NCBI GenBank assembly: GCA_037190805.1
Contig: JBBCJR010000005.1
Span: 143,356 to 207,355 of the forward strand
Source of the DNA: JBBCJR01 sp037190805
GTDB lineage: Bacteria > Pseudomonadota > Alphaproteobacteria > Sphingomonadales > Sphingomonadaceae
Length of the DNA stretch: 64,000 bases
Direction of reading: 5' to 3'
In this document: positions 41,187-50,409 of the stretch, in pieces
How positions within the stretch are numbered: the stretch's first letter is position 1
Layout of the letters: each line of letters begins with the position of its first letter
The notes under the pieces: model-generated
Database searches by the model: none
What the model was told of the DNA's origin: nothing
The model's input: the letters and a program-made list of their open reading frames with translations, nothing else
Made by a program: the position numbers and the translations under genes

Positions 41187-42395
41187 ATGCGCGTTCTTCA
41201 TGTCCTCGACCATTCCCTGCCACTGCACAGTGGCTACAGTTTCCGTACCCGATCGATCCTGCGCGAACAGCAGCGCCTGGGCATCGTCGTGGACGCCGTC
41301 ACCACCCCGCGCCATACCGCCGCCGGTCCGGACCCGGAAACGATCGACGGCCTCGTCTTTCATCGCACGCCCGATCCCGGCAGCCGGCTGCCGCTGTGGC
41401 GCGACTGGCGGCAAGTCATGGCGACACGCGCGCGCGTTGCGCAGCGGATAGCCGAGGTTCGACCCGATATCGTCCACACCCATTCGCCGGTGCTGACCGC
41501 GCTGGCCGCTGGCCCCGCCGCCCGCGCCGCCGGCCTGCCGCTGGTTTACGAGATTCGCGCCTTCTGGGAGGATGCGGCGGTCGGTAACGGCACGGGGCGA
41601 GAGGGCGATGCCCGTTATCGCCTGACCCGTGCGCTGGAGAATCACGCCGTCGCCCGCGCCGATGCCGTGGCAACGATCTGCGAGGGGCTGCGCCACGATC
41701 TCGTGGCAAGGGGTGTCGATCCCGCTCGCCTGTTCACCGTTCCCAACGCCGTCGATCTCGACGCTTTCGGCACGCCCGGCGTCCGCGACGACGCGCTGGC
41801 TACCGCGCTCGGCCTCGACGACGCGGAAGTGATCGGCTTCATCGGCAGCTTCTACGATTATGAGGGACTGGACGACCTGATCGCCGCTATGCCGGCACTG
41901 ATCGCGGCCCGGCCGCGCGCGCGCCTGCTGCTGGTCGGCGGCGGACCGATGGACGCGACCTTGAAAGCGCAGGCGGCCGCATCGCCGGCCGCGGGAGCGA
42001 TTCTGTTCACGGGCCGGGTGCCGCATGGCGAGGTCGATCGTTATTATGGGCTGATCGACGTCCTCGCCTATCCACGGAAGTCCATGCGCCTCACCGATCT
42101 CGTCACGCCGCTGAAGCCGCTGGAAGCGATGGCACAGGAAAAGCTGGTCGCGGCCTCGTCGGTCGGCGGCCATCGCGAACTGATCCGCGACGGCGAGACC
42201 GGCACGCTGTTCCCGCCCGACGATCCCACCGCCATTGCCGCCGCCCTTGCCGGGCTGCTCGCGAACCGCTCGGACTGGCCGGCGCGCCGGGCCCGCGCTA
42301 AGACATGGGTAGCCGCCGAGCGAAGCTGGGCAACCAGCGTCGCCAATTATCTCCCTGTTTACGAGCGGCTGACCAGCGGGCGGATGCCGACATGA
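41187..42395 (+). CDS. PEP-CTERM/exosortase A-associated glycosyltransferase
   Basis: A 402-aa GT4-type (GT-B fold) glycosyltransferase. The N-terminus RVLHVLDHSLPLHSGYSFRTRSIL is the signature of the exosortase-A-associated subgroup. The acceptor-domain DIVHTHSPVL and the donor-domain EVIGFIGSFYDYEGLDDLI and PLKPLEAMAQEKLVAASSVGGHRELIRDGETG blocks are intact. It presumably adds a sugar to the exopolysaccharide repeat unit. It overlaps the next gene by ATGA. Confidence 0.92.
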   Translation: MRVLHVLDHSLPLHSGYSFRTRSILREQQRLGIVVDAVTTPRHTAAGPDPETIDGLVFHRTPDPGSRLPLWRDWRQVMATRARVAQRIAEVRPDIVHTHSPVLTALAAGPAARAAGLPLVYEIRAFWEDAAVGNGTGREGDARYRLTRALENHAVARADAVATICEGLRHDLVARGVDPARLFTVPNAVDLDAFGTPGVRDDALATALGLDDAEVIGFIGSFYDYEGLDDLIAAMPALIAARPRARLLLVGGGPMDATLKAQAAASPAAGAILFTGRVPHGEVDRYYGLIDVLAYPRKSMRLTDLVTPLKPLEAMAQEKLVAASSVGGHRELIRDGETGTLFPPDDPTAIAAALAGLLANRSDWPARRARAKTWVAAERSWATSVANYLPVYERLTSGRMPT

Positions 42396-43204
42396 AGGCG
42401 CAGCCGATTCTCATCGCCCTGATCCTGGGCGCTGCGCTGGCGCTGCCCGCCACCCTGATGCCCGCCGCCCGGCTGGAGGCATTGGTCGTCGCCAGCGGCC
42501 TTCCCACCCTGCTCCCGGCCGCACGGCCGCCACTGGCGAATACTGCGCGGACGCTGCTGGCCGTGGCCCTGGGCATCGCACCGCTGCTGGTTGCGTTCGT
42601 GGCCATCGTCATCGCCCGACAGCGCAAGGCCGCCGCCGAAGCCCGCATCATCGCCGATCTCGAAGCGGCCGAGGCCGGACGTCGTCTCTTCCGTCCGGCT
42701 CCGCTACCACGCAAACAGGACTCCACACCTCTCGCCCCCGCGGCGCCTGAAGCCTCCGCCGTCGATGCGACTCTGGTGCCCGAGCCTTCGCCGCCCGAGC
42801 CTGCCGCTCTAGACCTCACCGGCGCGATTCTTGCCGCACCCGAGGAGTTGGGCAGTCCGCCGCCGGATCTTGAGCCTCAACCGCGCCCGTCACCGCTCGT
42901 AGAGCCGGAGGCCCTGCGCAAGCCGCGTGCCCGTGCAGCCTCCGCACCGGCACCCGCGCCAGCGCCCGACAGCCGGACGCGTCTGGATCAGCTCGGAACC
43001 ATGCTGGGCACACTGCCGCCCCTGCCCCATCAGGCGGGACCTTCTCCCGCGCCCGAAAGCAAGCGCGCCCGGACGAAGGGCGCGACCACCGCCCGCGATC
43101 TCAAAAGCGGCGTGGTTCGGGGCAGCGACCGTCCCGCCGACCGGGCCGAGATCGCCGCCCGACTGGAACGGGCGCTGGCCGAGTTGCGCCGACTGGACCG
43201 CTAG
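42392..43204 (+). CDS. two-TM membrane protein with long proline/alanine-rich tail
   Basis: A 270-aa protein with two N-terminal hydrophobic segments (ILIALILGAALALPATLM and LLAVALGIAPLLVAFVAIVIA), then about 190 residues rich in Pro, Ala and Glu that are probably disordered, ending in a charged amphipathic helix (RAEIAARLERALAELRRLD). Coupled by ATGA to the glycosyltransferase, so likely part of the same envelope-glycan function. No family recognised. Confidence 0.7.
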   Translation: MKAQPILIALILGAALALPATLMPAARLEALVVASGLPTLLPAARPPLANTARTLLAVALGIAPLLVAFVAIVIARQRKAAAEARIIADLEAAEAGRRLFRPAPLPRKQDSTPLAPAAPEASAVDATLVPEPSPPEPAALDLTGAILAAPEELGSPPPDLEPQPRPSPLVEPEALRKPRARAASAPAPAPAPDSRTRLDQLGTMLGTLPPLPHQAGPSPAPESKRARTKGATTARDLKSGVVRGSDRPADRAEIAARLERALAELRRLDR

Positions 43205-43326
43205 AGCCGGATCGCACGCTCCGCACGATCGGAATCGACACCTGCCCCGCCCGTACCGATCATCCGTTCAGGTACTGCCATTTGGGGGGTAATGCCGCCG
43301 CCCGTCAGCCGGACCGGATTCTCGGA

Positions 43327-43890
43327 TCAGCCTTCGGTCTTCGCCTCGGCCAGCAGCTGGGCGACATCGGGCGCGGCCCAGTCCTTCGCACCGTCCACCC
43401 GCCAGACTTCCTTGCCGGCGGCGTCATAGAGGATCGTGATCGGCAGGTTGGTGCCGCCTACCCCCTCGCCCAACAGCATCTCCTTGTCGAGATAGGGCTG
43501 GAGGGCCTTGAACTTCATCTTGGCGAAGAACGGATCGACCACCCGGCGGCCCGCGATATCCTCGCTCACCACGACCACCTGGACACCATCGGGCTTCGCC
43601 GCCTCCCGGGCGGCCAGCGTGTCGAGCGACGGCATTTCGTGGATACACGGCGCGCACCACGTCGCCCACAGATTGACCAGCAGCGGCTTGCCGCGAAAGC
43701 TGGCCAGCGTCACCGGCCCGTCCTTGGGATCGAGGAACGGCGTCGCCGGCGCGTCCTTGCCGGCGCCCGCCCGCGACAGCTTGCCGGTCATCTGGGCGGC
43801 CGCGTCGGCTTGCGGGGCCGTCTCCTTTGGCTTATCGCACGCGGCCAATGTCAGCGCCGCGATGGCAGCAAGGGGCAGTCCTGCACGCAT
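43327..43890 (-). CDS. TlpA-like thioredoxin-fold lipoprotein
   Basis: A 187-aa periplasmic thiol-disulfide protein. A lipobox (LTLAACDK) suggests membrane attachment; the thioredoxin core carries NLWATWCAPCIHEMPSL (CAPC) and a cis-Pro region GTNLPITILYD. It probably reduces disulfides for some envelope client. Its ATG at 43890 and the argH ATG at 43889 lie within one CATG, so the two genes are divergent with overlapping start codons. Confidence 0.88.
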   Translation of the reverse strand: MRAGLPLAAIAALTLAACDKPKETAPQADAAAQMTGKLSRAGAGKDAPATPFLDPKDGPVTLASFRGKPLLVNLWATWCAPCIHEMPSLDTLAAREAAKPDGVQVVVVSEDIAGRRVVDPFFAKMKFKALQPYLDKEMLLGEGVGGTNLPITILYDAAGKEVWRVDGAKDWAAPDVAQLLAEAKTEG

Positions 43891-45283
43891 GAACGATTCC
43901 AATTCCTTGTGGGGTGGACGCTTCGCCGCTGGTCCGTCGGCGGTGATGCAGGAGATTAACGCTTCCATCCCGTTCGACAAGCGGCTTTGGCGGCAGGACA
44001 TCGCCGGCAGCCGCGCCCATGTCGCGATGCTGAAGCGGCAGGGCATCATCGACGCCGCCGACGCCGACGCCATCGACGGGGGCCTGGAGGCCATCGCCGC
44101 CGAATATGAGGCGTCCGGCGTGCCGGAAGACCTGGCGCTAGAAGACATCCACATGCATGTGGAATCGCGGCTGGCCGAGCTGATCGGCCCCGCTTCCGGC
44201 CGCCTGCACACCGCGCGCTCGCGCAACGATCAGGTGGCGACCGATTTCCGCCTGTGGGTGCGCGACGCCATCGACGCCACCGACGCCGGCCTCGCCGCCC
44301 TTCAGCGCGCCTTGCTGGGCCGGGCCGAGGAGCATGCGGCAACGGTGATGCCAGGCTTCACCCATCTGCAGGTCGCCCAGCCGGTGACGCTCGGCCATCA
44401 TCTGATGGCCTATTATGAGATGACGGCGCGCGACCGGGGCCGGTTCGCCGATGCCCGCGCCCGCCTCAACCGCTCGCCGCTGGGCGCAGCGGCGCTGGCA
44501 GGCACCGGCTTTCCCGTCGACCGGCAGATGACGGCGGCCGCGCTCGGCTTCGACGGGCCGACCGCCAACAGTCTCGATTCGGTCAGCGACCGCGATTTCG
44601 CCATCGAGTTCCTGACCGGCGCCGTCCAGGCCGCCCTCCACCTGTCGCGGCTGGCCGAGGAGATCATCATCTGGGCATCCCAGCCCTATGGCTTCGTCAA
44701 GCTGCCCGACGCCTATTCCCCCGGCTCGTCGATCATGCCCCAGAAGCGCAACCCCGACGCGGCCGAGCTGGTGCGCGGCCATGCCGGGCGGATCATGGGC
44801 TGCATGACGGCGCTGATGGTGACGATGAAGGGCCTGCCGCTCGCCTATTCGAAGGACATGCAGGACGACAAGCCGCCGGTGTTCGAGGCCTATGACCTGC
44901 TCGCCCTGTCGCTGGCGGCGATGACGGGGATGGTGGAGACGCTGAGTTTCGTGCCCGACCGGATGCGCGCTGCGGCCGGCGCCGGTTATTCGACCGCCAC
45001 CGACCTCGCCGACTGGCTGGTACGCGAGGCCGATGTGCCGTTCCGCGAGGCGCATCACATCACCGGGCGGGCGGTGAAGGCGGCCGAAGCCGCCGGCGGC
45101 GGCCTCGCCGACCTGCCGCTCGACACGCTCACCGCCATCGACGCGCGGATCACCGCGCGGGTGTTCGACGTGCTGTCGGTCGATGCCTCGGTGGCCAGCC
45201 GCAAGAGCCATGGCGGCACCGCCCCCGACCAGGTCCGCGCCCGTATCGCCGAGGCGCGGGCAGCGCTGGACGCCGGCCGGTGA
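43889..45283 (+). CDS. argH: argininosuccinate lyase
   Basis: A 464-aa fumarase-superfamily lyase splitting argininosuccinate into arginine and fumarate. The N-terminus SLWGGRFAAGPSAVMQEINASI, HTARSRNDQVATDFRLW, and the superfamily signature GSSIMPQKRNPD are intact. The start at 43889 gives the expected N-terminus. The GTG of a small lipoprotein gene overlaps the stop, leading into lysA. Confidence 0.97.
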   Translation: MNDSNSLWGGRFAAGPSAVMQEINASIPFDKRLWRQDIAGSRAHVAMLKRQGIIDAADADAIDGGLEAIAAEYEASGVPEDLALEDIHMHVESRLAELIGPASGRLHTARSRNDQVATDFRLWVRDAIDATDAGLAALQRALLGRAEEHAATVMPGFTHLQVAQPVTLGHHLMAYYEMTARDRGRFADARARLNRSPLGAAALAGTGFPVDRQMTAAALGFDGPTANSLDSVSDRDFAIEFLTGAVQAALHLSRLAEEIIIWASQPYGFVKLPDAYSPGSSIMPQKRNPDAAELVRGHAGRIMGCMTALMVTMKGLPLAYSKDMQDDKPPVFEAYDLLALSLAAMTGMVETLSFVPDRMRAAAGAGYSTATDLADWLVREADVPFREAHHITGRAVKAAEAAGGGLADLPLDTLTAIDARITARVFDVLSVDASVASRKSHGGTAPDQVRARIAEARAALDAGR

Positions 45284-45519
45284 CCGCGCGCCTCGCTCTC
45301 GTCGCCCTGCTGATACTGGGCGGCTGCGGGACGCAGCAGAACCTGCAACGCACCGCGGGCGAGCCGATGCCGCCGCTGCCGGTCGGCGTCGCAGTCCAGC
45401 GCGAGCCGGAGGAGCAACTGCGCCTGCCGCCGCAGGCGGCGCCCGACCGCGTCAACGATCCGCTCGGCCGCTCGACGGAGCAGCCCGACGACCGCTTCAA
45501 CCTGCCCCCGCCGGGCTGA
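45280..45519 (+). CDS. small proline-rich lipoprotein between argH and lysA
   Basis: A 79-aa predicted lipoprotein starting at a GTG that overlaps the argH stop (GTGA). The lipobox LLILGGCGT is clear; the mature part is short and rich in Pro, Gln and Arg, without structure. In position it resembles the small LptM/YifL lipoprotein found next to lysA or dapF in other proteobacteria, but the residues after the Cys do not match the LptM motif as I know it. Confidence 0.7.
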   Translation: MTARLALVALLILGGCGTQQNLQRTAGEPMPPLPVGVAVQREPEEQLRLPPQAAPDRVNDPLGRSTEQPDDRFNLPPPG

Positions 45520-45541
45520 TCGCGAGGGCAAGGGCGAAGCC

Positions 45542-46819
45542 ATGGACCATTTCGATTATCGGGACGGCGTGCTGCATGCCGAGGACGTCGCCGTGCCGGC
45601 GCTGGCCGAGGCGATCGGCACGCCCTTCTACTGCTATTCGACGGCAACGATCGAACGCCATTTCCGCGTCTTCACCGAAGCGCTGGCCGGGCTCGACGAC
45701 CCACTGGTCGCCTATGCGGTGAAGGCCAATCCCAACCGCTCCGTCATCGCCACCCTCGCTCGTCTGGGCGCGGGCGCCGACGTGGTGTCGGTGGGCGAGC
45801 TGAGGCGCGCGATCGCCGCCGGCGTCCAGCCGGACCGCATCGTCTTTTCCGGCGTCGGCAAGACCCGCGAGGAACTGGGCGAAGCGCTGGCGCTCAGAAT
45901 CTACCAGTTCAACCTCGAATCCGAGCCGGAAGCGGAGATGCTGTCCGCCGTCGCCGTCGCGCAGGGGCGCACCGCCGCCGTTGCCTTCCGCGTCAATCCC
46001 GATGTCGATGCCGGCACCCACGCCAAGATCTCGACCGGCAAGTCTGAGAACAAGTTCGGCGTGCCCATCGACCGGGCGTCGGCCGCCTACGATCTCGTCC
46101 GGCGGCTGCCCGGCCTCGACCCGGTGGGCGTCGCGGTCCACATCGGCAGTCAGCTGACCAGCCTCGCGCCACTGGAAGCGGCGGTCCGCCGGGTCGGCGA
46201 GCTGATCGGGACGCTGCGCGGCGAGGGTCATGCCATTGGCCGCGCCGATGTCGGCGGCGGGCTCGGCGTCCCCTATGACCCGTCCCAGCCCGCGCCGCCC
46301 AGCCCGGCCGACTATGGCCGGATGCTGGTCGCGGGCACCAGAGACTGGGGCGTCCGTCTGATCCTGGAGCCCGGCCGGCTGATCGTCGGCAATGCCGGCA
46401 TCCTGGTGTCACGCGTGATCCGGGTGAAGAAGGGCGCGGCGACCGATTTCGTCATCGTCGACGCAGCGATGAACGACCTCCTCCGCCCCGCGCTCTACGA
46501 CGCCTGGCACGACATCCGCGCAGTCGCGCCGCGCGACGGGATGGCCAGCGCCACCATCGTCGGACCGGTGTGCGAGACGGGAGACACCTTCGCCGAGGGA
46601 CGCACGATCACCCCCGTCGTTGCCGACGACCTGATCGCGTTCATGACCGCCGGCGCCTATGGGGCGACGATGGCATTCACCTACAATAGCCGTCCGCTCG
46701 TCCCGGAAGTGATTGTTTCGGGACGCGAATGGGCCATTGCCAGACCCCGTGGCGACCTCGACGCGCTGATCGCGACGGATCGCCTCGCCCCGTGGTTGGA
46801 CAAGGAGGGTCAAGCGTGA
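45542..46819 (+). CDS. lysA: diaminopimelate decarboxylase
   Basis: A 425-aa fold-III PLP enzyme that makes lysine from meso-diaminopimelate. The PLP lysine is in VAYAVKANPNRSVI; HIGSQLTSLAPLEAA, GGGLGVPYD, EPGRLIVGNAG and GPVCETGDTFAEG are the expected signatures. It lies 22 bp after the lipoprotein gene and overlaps galU by GTGA, forming argH-lipoprotein-lysA-galU. Confidence 0.97.
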   Translation: MDHFDYRDGVLHAEDVAVPALAEAIGTPFYCYSTATIERHFRVFTEALAGLDDPLVAYAVKANPNRSVIATLARLGAGADVVSVGELRRAIAAGVQPDRIVFSGVGKTREELGEALALRIYQFNLESEPEAEMLSAVAVAQGRTAAVAFRVNPDVDAGTHAKISTGKSENKFGVPIDRASAAYDLVRRLPGLDPVGVAVHIGSQLTSLAPLEAAVRRVGELIGTLRGEGHAIGRADVGGGLGVPYDPSQPAPPSPADYGRMLVAGTRDWGVRLILEPGRLIVGNAGILVSRVIRVKKGAATDFVIVDAAMNDLLRPALYDAWHDIRAVAPRDGMASATIVGPVCETGDTFAEGRTITPVVADDLIAFMTAGAYGATMAFTYNSRPLVPEVIVSGREWAIARPRGDLDALIATDRLAPWLDKEGQA

Positions 46820-47679
46820 GTTTCAAGCCGGTTCGTAAAGCCGTGTTTCCTGTCGGTGGCCTTGGCACCCGCTTCCTGCCCGCGACCAAGGCGCTGCCCA
46901 AGGAGATGCTGCCCGTCGTCGACCGGCCGCTGATCCAATATGCCGTCGACGAGGCGCGCGAGGCGGGGATCGAGCAGATGATCTTCGTCACGGGACGCGG
47001 CAAATCGGCGATCGAGGACCATTTCGACATCGCCTACGAGCTTGAGGCGACGATGGCCGGGCGCGGCAAGCCGCTCGACATCCTGCATGACACGCGCCTG
47101 CCACCTGGCGCCGTCGCCTATGTCCGTCAGCAGGAGCCGATCGGTCTCGGCCACGCCGTATGGTGCGCGCGCGACATCGTCGGCGACGAGCCGTTCGCGG
47201 TGCTGCTGGCCGACGACTTCATGGTCGGCAAGCCGGGCTGCCTGAGGCAGATGGTCGATGCCTATGAAAAGGTGGGCGGCAACCTGATCTGCGCGCAGCA
47301 GGTCGCGCCCGACCAGACCGACAAATATGGCATCATCACCCCCGGCGGCGCCGACGGGGCGCTGACCGAAGTCAGGGGACTGGTCGAAAAGCCCAAGCCC
47401 GATGTCGCGCCCTCCACCCTCGCGATCGTGGGCCGCTACATCCTGCAACCGGAAGTGATGCGTGTCCTCGCCCGCCAGCAGCGCGGCGCGGGGGACGAGA
47501 TCCAGTTGACCGACGCCATGGCGACGATGATCGGCGAACAGCCGTTCCACGGCCTGACCTTCGACGGGCGCCGCTTCGATTGCGGCGACAAGGCCGGATA
47601 CATCCAGGCGAACATCGCCCTGGCGCTGGAGCGGGCGGATATCGGCCCATCGGTGAAGGCGTTCATCGCCGCGCTCTGA
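46816..47679 (+). CDS. galU: UTP-glucose-1-phosphate uridylyltransferase
   Basis: A 287-aa nucleotidyltransferase making UDP-glucose for polysaccharides. The N-terminal KAVFPVGGLGTRFLPATKALPKEMLPVVDRP signature and GLVEKPKPDVAPS are diagnostic. The GTG start at 46816 is supported by AAGGAGG 7 bases upstream and by overlap with the lysA stop. It could feed the exopolysaccharide system encoded nearby. Confidence 0.97.
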   Translation: MSFKPVRKAVFPVGGLGTRFLPATKALPKEMLPVVDRPLIQYAVDEAREAGIEQMIFVTGRGKSAIEDHFDIAYELEATMAGRGKPLDILHDTRLPPGAVAYVRQQEPIGLGHAVWCARDIVGDEPFAVLLADDFMVGKPGCLRQMVDAYEKVGGNLICAQQVAPDQTDKYGIITPGGADGALTEVRGLVEKPKPDVAPSTLAIVGRYILQPEVMRVLARQQRGAGDEIQLTDAMATMIGEQPFHGLTFDGRRFDCGDKAGYIQANIALALERADIGPSVKAFIAAL

Positions 47680-47832
47680 AGCAGCGGGTCAGGGAAGGCG
47701 GCTACCGCAGTCGAAGGACGACGGAGCCAAATTGGCGTTCCCGGCGTGGGAGGGCGCCATTTCCCGGTCGACTACCACCGGCATCGGCGTCCGAGCACAT
47801 CCATATGATGGAGCACGGCACCTCGGGAAAGT

Positions 47833-47868
47833 CATGACGCCCTCCCTCCGTGGAGGGAGGGCGTCATG
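47833..47868. terminator. strong hairpin between convergent galU and PQQ dehydrogenase
   Basis: CATGACGCCCTCCCT (47833-47847) pairs perfectly with AGGGAGGGCGTCATG (47854-47868), a 15-bp stem with a 6-nt loop. Located 5 bp after the dehydrogenase stop on the minus strand and 154 bp after galU. Short T-rich flanks on both sides (CTTGCTTATTT; ACTTTCCC) suggest it works in both directions. Confidence 0.75.
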
Positions 47869-47873
47869 CTTGC

Positions 47874-49883
47874 TTATTTCACCGCCAGCGCGATCCAGCC
47901 CGGCCCATAGGCATTGTTACCGACGGGAACGACGATGATCTGCTTGCCGTTCGCCATATAGGTGATCGGCCCGCCGGTGGTGCCGGCCGGCAGCGGGATT
48001 TCCGCGATCGTGGCGCCCGTATCCTTGTCGTAGGCGCGGAACTTCACCGGATCGGGCACGCCGGCGCGCCCCATCACCGCATCGGACGCCTCGCCCAGGA
48101 ACAGCAGCGACTTCGTCACCAGCGCGACCGGACGGCCGACGGTGCCGAGCGGCGGTAGGTTCAGGTCCTTCAGCAGCGGATGATTGCGCGGCCCGTCGCC
48201 ATTGGCGATCGTCCACAGCTTCTCGCCTTTGTTCATGTCGAGCGCAGTGACCCGGCCATAAGGGCCTTTCAGCAGCGGCAGGCCGTCGGGGCCAGGGCCA
48301 TAGCTGGGCGGCTGGTTGGCGGCACCGCCGCCACCGCCACCGCCACCGCCACCCTGCGCGGCGCCGCCGCGCCGTGAGGGGGTGCCATAGGGCATGGCGC
48401 CGGGTTCATCGAGCTTCTGGACGTTGAACGTCCCCGGCACGGTCGTCGACACTGCAAAGTAGCGGCCGGTTTCAGGGTCGAAGGCGCCAGTGTTCCAGTT
48501 GGCCGACCCCCAGCCGCCCGGCATGGTGATCGTACCCTTCTTGCCTTCCGTCGGGATCGACGGGGGAGCGAACAGTGCGCCGACGACGTCATAATCCTTC
48601 AGGAACTCCCGCGCCTTGGCCTTCAGTTCCGGCGTGTAGTCGATCAGGTCGTCATCGGTGATGCCCTGACGGTCGAACGCCGGCGGCTTGGTCGGGAAGG
48701 GCTGGGTCGGCGACGTGTACTCGCCCGGCACGGTCGACTGCGGCACCGGCCGCTCCTCGATCGGCCACACCGGCTTGCCGGTGATGCGGTCGAAGGTGAA
48801 CAGATGCCCGACCTTGTTGGGCACGATCACCGCCTTGATCTTCTTGCCGTCGACCGTCAGGTCGGCGACCGTCGGGGGCGAGGGGATGTCATAGTCCCAC
48901 AGATCATGATGCACGGTCTGGAAGTGCCACCGGATCTTGCCGGTCTTGACGTCGATGGCCAGGATGCTGTCGGAATAGAGATTGTCGCCCGGCCGGTGCC
49001 CGCCATAATGCGAGTTGGTGGGCGCCGACAGCGGCACATAGACGAGGCCCGCCTGCTCGTCGGCGGAGAGCGGCGCCCAGGCCGCCATGTTACCGGTCTT
49101 GTCACGCGAGTCGCCCCAGCTGTCATAGCCGGGCTCGCCCTTTTCGGGCATGACCTTGGCCGTCCACAGCAGCTTGCCCGTGCGGACGTCGTAGCCGCGG
49201 ATATGGTCGGGGGTCGACTCGACGGTGTTGCCCCCGTCAGCATAGCCGCCGGAGTTGCGGCTGCCACCCGCACCGCCGATGACTATGACATCGCCGACGA
49301 TGATCGGGCCGTTGAAGCCGAAGAAGGGAGCATTGTCTGGCACATCGCGGTTCAGCGACAAGCGCCCGCCATCGCCGAAACTGGCGATGGGGGTGCCGTT
49401 CGCCGGGTTCAGGGCATAGAGATACTCGCCGCGCACCGCGATGATGCGGGCGTCATTGCCGCTCTTCCAATAGTCGACGGTGCGAATGCTCTGGCCCGAG
49501 GCTTCCTTGAGCGTTTCGGCAAAAGGCCTCTGCACCCACTTAGTGGCGCCGGTCGCGGCATCGAACGCCTCGACCAGCCCGACCGCGTTCGGGGCGTAGA
49601 GCACGCCATCAACCAGGATCGGCGTGCCGCGCAGATAGTTGGACGGCATGATGTCGGGAAACGCGTCCTTGATCGACTTGTCGAGCCCCGGCCTCTCCCA
49701 CAGCGTCTGCAGCCGCCCGGCGTTGCTCTTATCGATCTGCGCCAGCGGCGAATAACGGTCGAACCGCTTGCTGCCGCCGAAATACGGCCAGTCGCTTTTC
49801 GCGCCAGCCGCCAGCGCGCCACTGCCCACGCCCGATACCAGCAGCGCCAGCGCCGCCGGACCAAGCCACAATTTGCTCAGCAT
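47874..49883 (-). CDS. PQQ-dependent dehydrogenase (quinoprotein, no haem domain)
   Basis: A 669-aa periplasmic eight-bladed propeller. Signal peptide ends near GALAAGAKSD; DWPYFGGSKRFDRYSPLAQID starts the fold, and W-motif repeats such as GKLLWTAKV, GKIRWHFQTVHHDLWDYDIPS and GEKLWTIAN follow. It resembles the membrane-glucose/quinate dehydrogenase propeller but lacks the five-helix anchor and any CxxCH. A run of ten glycines lies in a variable loop near residue 510. Start ATG at 49883 has AAGGGG upstream. The alcohol or sugar substrate is unknown. Confidence 0.9.
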   Translation of the reverse strand: MLSKLWLGPAALALLVSGVGSGALAAGAKSDWPYFGGSKRFDRYSPLAQIDKSNAGRLQTLWERPGLDKSIKDAFPDIMPSNYLRGTPILVDGVLYAPNAVGLVEAFDAATGATKWVQRPFAETLKEASGQSIRTVDYWKSGNDARIIAVRGEYLYALNPANGTPIASFGDGGRLSLNRDVPDNAPFFGFNGPIIVGDVIVIGGAGGSRNSGGYADGGNTVESTPDHIRGYDVRTGKLLWTAKVMPEKGEPGYDSWGDSRDKTGNMAAWAPLSADEQAGLVYVPLSAPTNSHYGGHRPGDNLYSDSILAIDVKTGKIRWHFQTVHHDLWDYDIPSPPTVADLTVDGKKIKAVIVPNKVGHLFTFDRITGKPVWPIEERPVPQSTVPGEYTSPTQPFPTKPPAFDRQGITDDDLIDYTPELKAKAREFLKDYDVVGALFAPPSIPTEGKKGTITMPGGWGSANWNTGAFDPETGRYFAVSTTVPGTFNVQKLDEPGAMPYGTPSRRGGAAQGGGGGGGGGGAANQPPSYGPGPDGLPLLKGPYGRVTALDMNKGEKLWTIANGDGPRNHPLLKDLNLPPLGTVGRPVALVTKSLLFLGEASDAVMGRAGVPDPVKFRAYDKDTGATIAEIPLPAGTTGGPITYMANGKQIIVVPVGNNAYGPGWIALAVK

Positions 49884-49962
49884 ACCCACCCCTTATATGT
49901 TCGAATGCTCCCGACGCGCATGGCGGATCGGCCCATGTGCCGACTCCAGTTCGATAGCCTGA

Positions 49963-50394
49963 TCAGTTCTGCGCGCTCGCATTATAGATCACATAATATT
50001 TGGTGTAGCCAGGGCTTTCCCACGTACCCTTCCAGCCCTTGGGAACGAAGACGGCATCGCCCGCTTTGATGTCGGTGACATGACCGTCATCGGACGTCAG
50101 CTTCACCGAGCCGCGGATGAAATACATGAACTCGTCCACCCGATAGCTGTCGATCTTCGACGTGCTGCCGGTTGAATCATAGACCCCCGAGGTCAGCTTG
50201 CCGTCGGCGGACTTGCCCATCGAATAGCCGCGCATGGTGTGGCCATTGTTGGTCCGGCTGGTGGCGGCGGGATCGTTCATCACCCGGTTATGCGCCTCGG
50301 AGGACGGAATCTTGACGGGGTGCATGGGCTGGGCGGCAGCGACGCCGGCTCCGAGAAGCAGGGGAGTAACGAGAAGCAGAGCCGTGCGTCGCAT
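49963..50394 (-). CDS. exported cupin-domain protein
   Basis: A 143-aa protein with signal peptide (LLLVTPLLLGAGVAAA) and a cupin_3-like barrel (VDEFMYFIRGSVKLTSDDGHVTDIKAGDAVFVPKGWKGTWES), similar to ureidoglycine-aminohydrolase-type cupins but with few metal-binding histidines. GGAGG lies upstream. It sits 15 bp after the TonB receptor and 79 bp before the PQQ dehydrogenase, so probably in one operon. Function unknown. Confidence 0.82.
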   Translation of the reverse strand: MRRTALLLVTPLLLGAGVAAAQPMHPVKIPSSEAHNRVMNDPAATSRTNNGHTMRGYSMGKSADGKLTSGVYDSTGSTSKIDSYRVDEFMYFIRGSVKLTSDDGHVTDIKAGDAVFVPKGWKGTWESPGYTKYYVIYNASAQN

Positions 50395-50409
50395 GAGAAT
50401 CCTCCGTTT

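Noticed and set aside
45280..45519. Naming the small lipoprotein LptM
   Set aside because: The position fits, but the conserved residues after the lipid-modified Cys in LptM are not seen.
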